NCBI GenBank assembly: GCA_051294375.1
Contig: CM119269.1
Coordinates: 14,056,552 to 14,120,551 of the forward strand
DNA length: 64,000 nt
Direction: 5' to 3'
Origin: Paraspadella gotoi
Lineage: Eukaryota > Chaetognatha
A program made the translations under genes and the position numbers. Every line of letters begins with the position of its first letter. Position 1 is the first letter of the stretch. This document shows positions 11,890 to 22,251 of the stretch, in pieces. The notes below the pieces were generated by a model. The model did no database searches, had not been told where the DNA came from, and saw nothing but the letters and a program-made list of their open reading frames with translations.

Positions 11890-12979
11890 GTTCAGTAAAA
11901 TTAAATATGCTCGCGACGTTCCAATATCGATTTCAAATATAACCAGTTTTCGATCGATTTATTATAAACAAGATCGTGGCATTGTTATTACCAATTATAC
12001 TAAAGCAATGTATTTAGTATAATAAAAACTCCCCAAGCGAAGCGACGAAGCCCAGCTAAAAACTCACTTTCCCATGTGGCGATCGGACGAAGCGGCTGTC
12101 TATCGTCGGAGCCGAGCGGCGGCCGGCGATGTTTTCCAGGCGGTGGCGGCTTATTTGGGCCGAAGGGCGGCGGCGGGCGGCGCGGACCCGTTCCAGTTGA
12201 ACCTGCAGTGATGAGGAAGCCACTCCTGGCACTCGTCCCAGGGACAGGCGCAACGGGGAGACGGGCGTTGCACTCGGCAATCGCGGCAGGCGCATCCGTA
12301 ACCAGGCAGCCCCAGCGAACCGCATTCTATATCTATGAATAATTGCGATGGCGAAAATGAGGTGACGTAGTGAACTTTTTTTTTTGTACCCCAAGAAAAA
12401 CTTTACCAGAGTGATTCCGGTGATGAGGATGATGATGATGAGGATGATGTCCTCCGTGATGTCCCCCATGGTTGTCCCCCGTGATGTCCATGCTTCCCTC
12501 CGTGATGTCCTCCATGATGTCCCCCGTGATGTCCTCCATGATGAGGATGTGGTCTCGCGTCAAAGACGAAGTCAACGTTCCCGTCGGGTTGCGGCTCCGG
12601 TTCTGCTTGCGGCTCGCCTGCGGATGCCACTTAAGGCCGTCGCGTCCAATCTTGGAGTGTTCCACGTCTTCAAAGATGTGCGACGCGACCACTTTCGACT
12701 TCACTGTGAATGTTCGGATTTTTTTTAAAAACGAAGCTGGGGCAGCGATTAAAGTAATTTTTTAGCAGGTTCTTGATGTTTTATCGTGATTTTATCCCGT
12801 ACAATAGAAGGAATTAATATTAATACGTAAAATTCTAATATTTGAAACCTTTGAGGTTCGGAAGGTGGCTCTCATCTAATGCTGAGAAAAGAGGACGGAT
12901 CAACTGCGTATCAGATTTCGGCATCACATAACGGCCATCGTTAAAGCGACCAACAAAACGATTGGCGACCTAACGCCAT
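7839..12979 (-). CDS. Novel His-rich, Cys-module single-pass membrane protein
   Basis: I do not recognise this protein; seven exons join in phase to about 403 aa. Exons, 5' to 3' on the minus strand: 12979-about 12857, 12704-12407, 12326-12068, 11706-11548, 8353-8295, 8220-7999, 7919-7839. Order of parts: signal peptide (MALGSPIVLLVALTMAVMW); a charged stretch; a Pro/Glu segment; a His/Gly repeat of HHGG units (about 95-140); two Cys modules; an acidic juxtamembrane segment (NLDPELFENEAADD); a membrane helix (IGISVVLAVAIVVVFVVAVV); an Arg-rich stop-transfer; and a short tail ending NEKSAYEI. The two module exons (258 and 162 bases, phase 1-1) share C-x9-C-x-C-x(2-4)-C-x(8,9)-C-x-C-x4-C-x7-C. 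The first four exons recur at 20747-22251, where the frame is intact. Here exon 2 carries single-base indels. Intron 4 (about 3.2 kb) holds a minisatellite and the gap at 10709. Likely a cell-surface protein; the His region could bind metal. Confidence 0.7.
8630..9110. repeat. AT-rich minisatellite, about 17-18 base unit
   Basis: More than 20 degenerate copies of a unit like CTTGCATAATTTTTTCAA. Early copies read ACTCGCATCATTTTTT and later ones drift to CTTGCATAATTTTTT. It lies in intron 4 of the Cys-module membrane protein gene. The open frame of repeated HNFFNL residues is a by-product of the repeat. Confidence 0.92.
9111..10380. other. AT-rich intron sequence, no supported exon
   Basis: Remainder of intron 4 of the minus-strand membrane protein gene. 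I see no Cys-rich exon of the type found at 11548-12326 and no recognisable coding block. Confidence 0.45.
10440..11530. repeat. 260-base repeat on both sides of an N gap
   Basis: A segment at about 10450-10708 (with GACCTGGCGTGGTGGCCCCG) recurs at about 11271-11530 with a few indels. The sequence between them contains the 25-base N run (10709-10733) and about 540 bases of other AT-rich sequence, itself with an internal repeat-like pair (TTTTCCATTTAAATCTCATT and variants). Either a dispersed repeat caused the gap, or the same contig end was placed twice. The first copy carries a (GGAC)n run (about 10433-10450) that the second lacks. Confidence 0.75.
11708..11886 (+). repeat. (AAAG)n / (AG)n purine microsatellite, copy 1
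   Basis: Pure purine on the plus strand. It lies just upstream, in the minus-strand sense, of the second Cys-module exon, so it is an intronic CT tract for that gene next to its acceptor. Lys/Arg/Glu-rich open frames here are artefacts. Copy 2 (20914-21154) is about 60 bases longer. Confidence 0.93.
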
Positions 12980-15474
12980 CTTCACCTTGAAGCCCGAATG
13001 AGAACGAAATAGAATAGATTATTATCAATTAGACCGGAGTTTTTACAGTTTAAGATTTGTCAAAGATTCAGACAATTTTTTAACAGTAGATTGATTCATC
13101 TAGTAATAAATATTCAGCTTTGCCTCATAAATTTATGCAGAGACCGTTCGTTCAAACTCAAAAGATATCACATACCTCAATAGAAAAGTTCGATTTTTCA
13201 AAAAAATGTTTTCCTTTTGTTGCTGGGCTGAAAGACAATCGTCGCTGTTTTCAATTTATGACAGAATAAAGAAATCTACATATGAAATGTACATAGAAAA
13301 TCCGAGGAATAATTTTATTTCAGGTGGTTGAAATCATATGTTAAAGTTGTTTATATTTTATGAAACGATGAGGCAATGTTTTGTGATGCGTAACTAGTTT
13401 TAAGTCAGCTAATACATAATCTATCATTGGCTCAATTTCCAACAGACAGTCGGTCCAGCTTTAGATGAACTTACCTTCAGAAGTTGGGAAAGAGTTGAAT
13501 GCTTAACGCAAAACTCTTCTTGAACTATTTAAAATAAAATAAATACTTTAAAAATCAATTCGTTTATAAAATGTCAACAAGTAGAAATAATATGTATGTT
13601 TTAGCAAAGTATCATGAATTTAAACTCACCGAAAATCCTCGATTTCAATAAAATTCGAATATAAAATAGATTCGAAACGTCATTAACTCCATTCTCAAAG
13701 CGCCTTACGTCACCTCCGCTGAAAACCGGTTTCCTAACTAAAAGTTAAAAAGAGTTTCTTCTGAAGGATTATAATGTATCTGTAGTCAGTAGTGTCTTTT
13801 TTTTTTTTTTGAAAAAGAAGAAAGAAAAGAGCATGACATCAATATCAGATTCATATGAGGAATTAAATATTAATAAAATAATAAATATTATATATGTACA
13901 TTTTGAATAATATATAACATTTTTATAAAGTTTTTAAATTTTTTTCTTGAATTTTGCTTGCCACTGTACATAAAATGAAAAAAAATTCAAAAATATTTTA
14001 ATATCCTGGTTAACTTTTAGCGGCGATTCTACTTATACTAATAGCCAAATAATGCTTATATCAATAAAGGCCTATGCAGCACGAAAGTCGATAATAAGTT
14101 TATAACAATTGAATCCAGATTCCCGAGGGAAAAAAGCAGCCTGCTCGGCGAGCATGGCTCGCCATTATCTTGACTTTGTGACCATTGTCTATAGGTCATC
14201 TTAATGACTAAGGTCAATTCGAGTCGCCGAATTATTTCATTTCATTGAAACTTCAAATATATAAACTTAATAATTAATATACACTATAATACTTAGTTAG
14301 TATTATTATTATTATACCTTATCATTATCAATAAAAACTTATTACTTTTCTTAGTATTAAGCAATTCGTAGTGGATTTACAAGAGCCCCCCAATATTTCG
14401 ATTCAAATGGACGAGTCATTTTTCAATCCATCACTAGTGAAACAACATATTGCTTTTTATTGGCAAAAATAATTGCTTAATATTAATTTACAAATTCCTG
14501 TGAATATGATGTCTCTTCTACAATTGTCACTTTTATTCTCATTAGTAATTCTATATCCTTATTTATATAACCAAGTCATACAACTAATCCATGCATATAC
14601 AATTATAATGCATATATAATTCAAATAAACAAGTTATAAACTGTCTTGCATTCTGACTTTGAAAACTTATAGAGCATTGAGTACCTTATTAACTAATTTG
14701 ACTACTGAACTAAATGACTAATTTAATTAATTTAACTAATTTGACTAATTAACGTCTAAGAGCAACAGGAAAAAATTCATATTATCATTATGATTTTGAA
14801 AAGCTTGAATATCGCTTGATAAAGAGAAAGTAATAATACTACTATACCAAAAGCTTGCTAAATAAAAAAATTAATACAAGAAAATGTTAGTTTATTTTTC
14901 GCCAAGAAGTTATGAAACAATTTTACCGGATTTGAAAAAAAACTAAAACCATTTAAAACATTGACTTGATGTCGAAAATAGAAAATAGACAACTGACAAG
15001 ATTTTATGTTGGGAAAGTATAAGCTTTGAAACAACACCAACGATGTTACACTTGGAAAGGCCATGGAAAGATTGTAATGTTCAATAGCATTATTATTATA
15101 AGTGTAGTTTATATTAAAGGAATTCTCAATAAATAAAATTTAATTAGAATAATAATAGAAAAAAATACAATAAAAATACGTAAAAATGTGAAAAAAATTT
15201 AAGTTCAAGCTTAATAAGGGACATTTCACTGCTCAGTATTAAATAATGAAATATTAAAGGTCAAACCGGTTCAAAAATATCAAAATTACTTAAATATATA
15301 TATACGTATCAACTTATAACGTATTTAAACATCCCAACAACAATTATAGAATTAGCCTAGAGCTTTTAGTCACTACCGCTACGAGTTTTTCTCTTCTTTT
15401 TCTACCGAACGATCTCGTGGCTTCCTTTATCCACAATTGACATTGTTGGCGAGTCATTTGTTATGCTATCTCAA
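12980..15474. other. AT-rich intergenic region, copy 1
   Basis: Between the 5' end of the membrane protein gene and the 3' end of DENND1, both minus strand. No exon supported. It contains short TA-rich and TAAT-type runs, including repeated ACTAATTTGACTAATT near 14700. The same region in copy 2 is 22252-24749. Confidence 0.5.
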
Positions 15475-18400
15475 TGTCAAAAAAAACCAGATCGGCGAAG
15501 GGATCGTTGGCTTCGTTTCAGCGTATTTCTTCTCGCGCGCCGGAGTTTCGGCAGAGTCGGCGGCTTCGGCAACGTCAGCGGTTTCCGAGTTGGCGTCGGC
15601 GGCAACGCGGACGCGATGGGCGTTCTTGCGTCGTCGTCGTCGAGACGCTGGATCCCATCAAATTCCACTCTTCCAGAAGACGTTCGTCATCTGCTTTAAG
15701 CCTCGACGTACCAACTCCGTAAGTTGAAGAGGCGTTCATCGCGGAAGAAGAGTTGTCTTCTGCCCAAAATGCGGTATTCGTCTGCCGCCATGACTGAGGC
15801 CTGCTGTTGCGGCTGCGGAAAAAGAAAAGAAGACTGCGCAAAGAGAGAATTGTTGTTTCCGGATAGGCGGTTCAAGGCGGGTCGACCGTCTCGGGCGGAC
15901 TAGAAGTGCAGACTCTTCGAAGGGCCGAGTGAGAGGAGAGAGACGAAGTGATCGCCGGTGAGTAAACCGAAGCGGATCTCGGAGGAACGACCGTCCCCGC
16001 GTTGTATAATGGATTTGCAAAATTCCTTCCCGGCAATGAACCGTCCGTCCCTCGATAGAGAGGATTGAGAAAGTTTTTTCCCGCAATTGAGATGTAGACG
16101 AAGACGAATCGGTTCTAGCCACGAGACGATCGACAGCGGATCCAGAAGCCAAAGGATCGAAGTCGGCCGTGGTGAGACTCGCGAGGGATTTGGAGGCATT
16201 GGCCAGCGCAGTTTCTTCGGCGCCAAAGCTAATAAGTTCGACCGGGTGTTCGCCCGACCGTCCAGGAACGACGCTATCTGGTAATTCGGGCGTCTGCGTC
16301 AATGATCCGGTCCTTTTGCGACGCGGCGGAGGAACGGGCGCAGAGATACCTGGAATTAGAACTTCCTGCGGCTGTTCATCTCTATTTTGCGGCTGCTGTT
16401 GTTGCTGCTCCATTCACGGTTCTTCATTGATGTTCGTTTGGTGGAATCTTGGGTTTATCGTCGGCGTTGACGTTTCCGACATCGATCAAACCAACTATGT
16501 CGGGATCATCGATGAGGTGTAAGCCGACTCGAGAAACGAATCCCCAGACGGAAGTGGTGGTCGCAGTGGGCGTGGCGTTGGGCTTTCACGCTGGTAGAGG
16601 AATTGACGACGTCCTTCTCCGCCTCATCATAACTCTCTTCGCCCTCAGCATCGTTGCAATCATCGTCATCATCGTCGAAGAGAACATCGTACTTGCGTGT
16701 TTCTTTTATCGATTCTTCCGTCGTGTCACCGCGGTGAGTTGAGAACGCTCCGAGGATGATGCTAGGTTGGCGCTTCGCGGGCGTAGATCCTCTTGGGAAG
16801 AGAAAGCGGCCTGACGGTGTGGTCGCGTGGCGACGTAGCTGGTAGCCGGACGAGGAGGACGCAGGACCGGGAGTTTGGGCAGAATTGGTTGAGCGCGGAG
16901 AACCGAGGCCAGTCTCTCTAAACTGCCGCCGCTGCCTCCCGACGAGCGACCGTCCTTAATTTCCTTGGCCGAATTACGGAACCGTCTCATTAGGAGATGA
17001 TCGTCGAAACCTCCCTTGACCGTTGAGTTAATTCCTTGACTTTTCCTTTCAGCTTTTGCCCGCTCTTGGCGCCCGCTTGGCGAACGCCCTTGCCCGCGCG
17101 CCTTGAGACGGCGACCAAGACTCTTTCCGTTGGACTTGAGCCACGCCTGATATCGATCCTCCAGCTTTGTGTCCAATCTCGAAGGCAGAACATTCGCGCT
17201 CGAAGACGTCGCGCTCGTCGCAAATCCGTCGCCCAGGTTGAGCATGTCGAGGCGGCCCTCGACGAACTGGCGAAAGATCTGAAGGTGAAGAAGGACTCGA
17301 GGAAGGGTCGGACGTCCGATGGTCGCGAGGCGAGGAAGGCCGCGTCGTCGAACTCGATCTCACTGTCGCGGACGAAACGTCAGCGCCTCTCGGTATCCGC
17401 CGATGAGAGTGACTGTGGCGCGGAGAAAGGCGCGAGCGATCACGTCACCGCCTGCGTAAGAGTTTTTGAGTCTCTTGCGGAGGTCGACGGCGACGACGTC
17501 GGGCAGAGACGCGCATCCTCGTATTCCGATTCCACGAGATTCCGATCGAGGTCGACGACGACGGCGTCGCCCAACATCGCCGTCGAATTCTTGATGCGCG
17601 TCTCGAAGAGGCGAGTCTCCACGCCGATGAGAAAGGGGATCGGGCTGAGACGTAGTCGACCAGCGACTCGGGCAGAAGTGGGATTAGAATGTGCTGCAGT
17701 GCATGGGGTAGATGAGGATTCGGCGGCGAAGACGCAAGCGGTGAGTTTTCGGAGACTTTTGCAGACGAAAAGGAGGCGCCGTTCGTGCAGCATTGCAGCA
17801 AAGATGGCGACCATGTGACGAGTTTCAAGCGAATAGTATTGCGTCATGTTGGGATCGGCCGGAACGGCTGGGGAGACGGTTTCGCGGGTCCGGCGCCCTG
17901 AGGGAAAAAGCCTCCTCGCCAACGAAGAATTGTTCCTCGACATCTGGCGGCAGAGGTGGATATTCATAGAGGCGACGTAAAAGTTCGAAGGCGTCGTCAT
18001 TCCCACCATTGTTGCGGTTACGGAGCTCAGCGATTGCGTCCAAAAGTTTGGGGAAAGCGTCGTGCCAAGGTAAGAAGGTGACGAGAGAGCGACTCGCGCA
18101 TCCCCGCTCACGGACGAACCGACGGCAGAACCCAACATTAGAATCCCGTCCACGCCCGTCTTGACAAAGGTGTAGGTGCTGGACAGCGACAGGAGATCCC
18201 TCGTCCGGCGCCGTTCCAGCGAAGGCGTTGACGGGAAAGCGAATGAAGGAGCAGCCTGAGAACGTCTTCGTCGTCGTAGTCGGAAGGGAATCTGCTGAGA
18301 TCCGTGATGGTGGCTGTGAATGAGTTGTTGAAGTCTCCAGCGATATTTCGAGAAAGACCTCGAAATGGCGGCGGACATCGGCTTGAAGTCGTGAGCCTCT

Positions 18401-18480
18401 GATGACTCTCGAACGACGACCGTCGACAGCGCATGTTTTTGACGAGGGTGCGATTATAACGGGCTCGGTTCGGCGGGCAT
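15475..18480 (-). pseudogene. DENND1 copy 1, frame broken by many indels
   Basis: Same gene as 24750-27779, base for base over most of its length, but open reading is interrupted repeatedly by one-base insertions and deletions, giving a series of overlapping shorter frames in all three phases. Blocks such as RHMVAIFAAMLHERRLLFVC and NFGDGF-like dDENN residues are still readable in pieces. The change is nearly all indels with few substitutions, as expected of uncorrected sequence rather than of an ageing pseudogene. I label it pseudogene only because the sequence as given cannot encode the protein. Confidence 0.8.
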
Positions 18481-19221
18481 CTCGGCCTAGGACGCCGTCG
18501 CCTCGATATAGCCCTTAGTAAAAGAGTGCCATCGCGTCACAACAAACTTCAAAGGGCGCGGTGTTTTGCGGCGAGTACAGTATTACATTTTTTGAAGAAC
18601 TTCACTCATTTTGATCATTTCCATTCAGATCCTATATTAAAATTAATTAGAAAAGACTCGAGTCAAATTTTTAACATGTGGTAAAATATAAAATGGTGAA
18701 TCATAATGCCTTCATTAATAATTAAAACGCCCACTCTTGAAAAAAAAATATTAGAGATTTTAACCACATCTTTATTTTAAAATCATAAAAGCTTTTATTA
18801 TGACTAGCACTTCAGAGGGAAAATTTATTCTGTTAAGATTATCAACATAGTCAATTTTATATGACATAAACATTGAGTAGAGAAACCTGCTGAACATACC
18901 AGTAAAAAAATTTATATTCCTTAATACGGCCATAACAATATGTTTCTTTTACATTTTATTGCTCGATTCGGTCCCATCGCTAAGAATTGTCTTGTCGCTA
19001 GGCAACCCGAATAACATTGTCAAACGTCAAACGTTGAAAAAATATTGTCCGAAAATTATGTTTTGATTTGAATCAATCTAAGAAAATTTAACTACACTTT
19101 TTTATAATCTATTTGTAATACAATATATGCAATATCTTTCGTTTTTTTAATTTTGTGTGTATCGCTTTCCCCGCCCTTTTCGAAAATATGGGGTTACTTT
19201 TTTGCAAGTAATAGTTTTGAG
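18481..19221. other. Divergent intergenic region, copy 1
   Basis: Promoter-side region between DENND1 (minus) and the EPSTI1-like gene (plus). AT-rich. A short motif TCAAACGTCAAACGTTGAAA lies near 19020. No exon supported. Confidence 0.5.
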
Positions 19222-19978
19222 ATGGACCCATCGCGTAAATATGAAACATGTCCAAAACTTAGAGAATCAACATCAGGTGTTACCAAAACCAACACCAACG
19301 CGAAAGATCTTCAACCTAAGTAAGTCAGACATTTTTCATCGTTGTCAGTTTAGTATGAGTGAATTAAAATTAGTATTTTTAGAGAGCGCTTTCGTTCGAG
19401 GGAGCGCGAACGTTTCAACAAATGAAATTTCTAAAGGTGCTTACACGGTATTCCAGCCAAACGAAAAAAAGCGAGCGGCGATTTTACGTCAGGCACGGAA
19501 ACCATACTCATCAACACAATGCCTAATCAATCCTTAATCAAAGTTTACTAATTCCAGGCCAAGGAGAGAGGAAATTTCTTACGAAAAACATAAGCAATCG
19601 AGAAGACTTGGATCAATTATCGAAACACCTCGTCGCCTTGGAGGTGGAATATCAGATATAAATGGTGTGTTATCTTCAGAAATTCCCTATCTGATGTTAA
19701 ACTGATCCTCATTCATGTTTTTTGAAGAGGGCGCGATTAGACAGCAGCGCGAGTCGAGTCGTGGCCCTAACCTCGCAGCTCAAAGGGCGGCGCGAATTGG
19801 AGAGACTGAGAGAAAAGAAGAAGAGCTCGAGTATAGTCGCAAGAAAGAGGAAGCAAGAAAGAAGGCTAAGGAAAATGACAAAAAGAAGACAGGAATGGGG
19901 TCTGCACCTAACGCCGAAGAACTAAGAAGAAGAAGACTTGAGCATTTTAGGAATTTGATTCCGACATTTATTAATTAA
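19222..19978 (+). CDS. EPSTI1-like coiled-coil protein (copy 1)
   Basis: Four exons: 19222-19319, about 19390-19510, 19558-19664, 19728-19978. The start reads MDPSRKYETCPKLRESTSG. The middle has GAYTVFQPNEKKRAAILRQA, then PRRLGGGISDIN, then a long basic/acidic helix (ERKEEELEYSRKKEEARKK) and the end RNLIPTFIN. The PNE block followed by PRRLGG and a charged coiled coil matches the order in vertebrate EPSTI1 (IPPNEGRR, then VPRRLGG, then coiled coil), so I call it EPSTI1-like. Function of that family outside vertebrate immune signalling is not established. The exon 2 donor is not canonical as written (TCATCAACAC here, TCATCTAACAC in copy 2), suggesting lost bases. The product would be about 180 aa, shorter than human EPSTI1. 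Confidence 0.5.
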
Positions 19979-20174
19979 TACTATTTATAATTTTATATAC
20001 AGAAATTGTTTTTGAGGCTTAGCACGCCGCGCCATGCAGTTGCCTTTTTCTAGAGAGCGCAATGCAAAAAACTTGAGAAGCCTATGAAATCGAAATGAAG
20101 CAAAAGGCAAAGCGGAAGGAACGCTGATAGTGTCGCTGGAACGAAAACCTTCAAAGACGACAGCGACGACGCCC

Positions 20175-20282
20175 ATGGCAGAATCGGTGCGAGTCATCTG
20201 TCGCGCGGCGTCCCTCAACACCGAGAGCGCAAACTTGGATGCAAGGAAGTCCTCAAGATGGACAGTGAAATCGCGTTCAGGT
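20175..20282 (+). pseudogene. KIF17 exon 1, duplicated and frame-broken
   Basis: Matches the KIF17 first exon at 29465-29569. It opens [10 protein letters not shown], then compensating and non-compensating indels turn the next residues out of frame (AASLNTESANLD instead of [12 protein letters not shown]). No other KIF17 exon follows, because copy 2 of the 9.2 kb unit begins 450 bases downstream. It is a by-product of the duplication. Confidence 0.85.
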
Positions 20283-20746
20283 TAGTCTCAACTCGCGTAT
20301 GTCAGGTTATGTTGTACTGGGAAATGAAATTTGCAACTTGCTAACGTATCTAAATACATTTGTATTTGGCGTAAATGAAAAGCGAAAAATGCAATAAAAA
20401 TGGATACCAATGCGTTTTTGCAGAAAAACAAGCGGTGAATATCAGTGTATCGCATATCATTAGGGAAAGTTGTTAGCTGTAGTAGTAGTTCTTTTTATAA
20501 TAGCTTTTTTGCGCTTTTATCCACAGAACGATTCGTTCGATACTCGGTGAGTTTACCACAGGTTTCGGATTCCATTTGCATTTTCAGCCCGCTCTAGGAT
20601 AGTGCTGCCTTTTTTGCTCGACTTGACATGGCTACTGTTGCTACTTAATCGTTGTTAATCGAAACTATTTACATATACATACCTGCCCGTGAGCCAATCA
20701 CTAACACGATAAGTTGATCTCCTATAATACGTAACTTAAGACTTAC

Positions 20747-20982
20747 TATCGTCAAAGACGCCGGGCAAGAGTTGGAAGCAAAACTTTGGTCGATCGTGCA
20801 AGCATGCGCCCCAGCGGCAGTTGCAGGTCGGCGATTGCCGGCGGAGCTCCTTGCACGCGCCCCATTTGCACGCACACAATGGATTTGAATGTCCCAATTT
20901 TCCGCATTCTATTAGAGAGAGAAAGAGAGAAAGAAAAAAAAAGGAAAGAAGAAGAAAGAAAGGAAAGAAAGAAAGAAAGAAA

Positions 20983-21018
<36 letters not shown>

Positions 21019-21076
21019 AAAAAAGAAAGAAAGGAAGAAGAAAGAAGAAAAAAAGAAGGAAAAGAAAGAAAGAAAG

Positions 21077-21153
<77 letters not shown>

Positions 21154-22251
21154 AATAGTTCAGTAAAATTAAATATGCTCGCGACGTTCCAATATCGATT
21201 TCAAATATAACCAGTTTTCGATCGATTTATTATAAACAAGATCGTGGCATTGTTATTACCAATTATACTAAAGCAATGTATTTAGTATAATAAAAACTCC
21301 CCAAGCGAAGCGACGAAGCCCAGCTAAAAAACTCACTTTCCCATGTGGCGATCGGACGAAGCGGCTGTCTATCGTCGGAGCCGAGCGGCGGCCGGCGATG
21401 TTTTCCAGGCGGTGGCGGCTTATTTGGGCCGAAGGGCGGCGGCGGCGGCGCGGACCCGTTCCAGTTGAACCTGCAGTGATGAGGAAGCCACTCCTGGCAC
21501 TCGTCCCAGGGACAGGCGCAACGGGGAGACGGGCGTTGCACTCGGCAATCGCGGCAGGCGCATCCGTAACCAGGCAGCCCCAGCGAACCGCATTCTATAT
21601 CTATGAATAATTGCGATGGCGAAAATGAGGTGACGTAGTGAACTTTTTTTTTTGTACCCCAAGAAAAACTTTACCAGAGTGATTCCGGTGATGAGGATGA
21701 TGATGATGAGGATGATGTCCTCCGTGATGTCCCCCATGGTGTCCCCCGTGATGTCCATGCTTCCCTCCGTGATGTCCTCCATGATGTCCCCCGTGATGTC
21801 CTCCATGATGAGGATGTGGTCTCGCGTCAAAGACGAAGTCAACGTTCCCGTCGGGTTGCGGCTCCGGTTCTGCTTGCGGCTCCGCCTGCGGATGCCACTT
21901 AAGGCCGTCGCGTCCAATCTTGGAGTTTTCCACGTCTTCAAAGATGTGCGACGCGACCACTTTCGACTTCACTGTGAATTGTTCGGATTTTTTTAAAAAC
22001 GAAGCTGGGGCAGCGATTAAAGTAATTTTTTTAGCAGGTTCTTGATGTTTTATTCGTGATTTTATCCCGTACAATAGAAGGAATTAATATTAATACGTAA
22101 AATTCTAATATTTGAAACCTTTGAGGTTCGGAAGGTGGCTCTCATCTAATGCTGAGAAAAGAGGACGGATCAACTGCGTATCAGATTTCGGCATCCACAT
22201 AACGGCCATCGTTAAAGCGACCAACAAAACGATTGGCGACCCTAACGCCAT
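20747..22251 (-). CDS. Cys-module membrane protein gene, exons 1-4 only (copy 2)
   Basis: Exons 22251-22119 (signal peptide), 21971-21675 (His/Gly-rich), 21594-21337 (Cys module 1) and 20908-20747 (Cys module 2) join with phases 1, 1, 1, 1 and no frame errors. The intact frame here shows the true sequence of the N-terminal half: LKWHPQAEPQ, then repeated HHGG, then modules beginning ECGSLG and KCGKLG. The last three exons (membrane helix and tail) are missing because the duplication ends at 20729, so this copy alone could not make the anchored protein. See the entry at 7839-12979 for the whole gene. Confidence 0.7.
20914..21154 (+). repeat. (AAAG)n / (AG)n purine microsatellite, copy 2
   Basis: Same position relative to the Cys-module exon as the array at 11708-11886, but longer, with a longer AAAG part and a shorter AG part. 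Length differences of this kind are expected between haplotypes or between sequencing reads. Confidence 0.93.

Larger units (their letters stand above)
11530..20718 (+). repeat. Copy 1 of a 9.2 kb direct duplication
   Basis: Starts at ACGTAACTTAAGACTTACTA and ends near CACGATAAGTTGATC. It aligns end to end, by eye, with 20729-29991. Differences are mostly one-base insertions or deletions, including at homopolymers, in coding and non-coding DNA alike. In this copy the membrane-protein exon 2, DENND1 and KIF17 exon 1 are frame-broken, while most of the EPSTI1-like gene reads through. Confidence 0.9.

Noticed and set aside
11587-11942. Lys/Arg/Glu-rich open frames over the AAAG/AG repeat
   Set aside because: They are translations of a purine microsatellite; the real coding here is the Cys-module exon on the other strand.
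12384-12765. Met-rich plus-strand frames opposite the HHGG repeat
   Set aside because: They are the antisense of His/Gly codons (ATG is the complement of CAT); the minus-strand frame has splice sites and phase.
19985-20221. Minus-strand frame over the KIF17 first exon
   Set aside because: The plus strand encodes the kinesin start [10 protein letters not shown]; this is its shadow.
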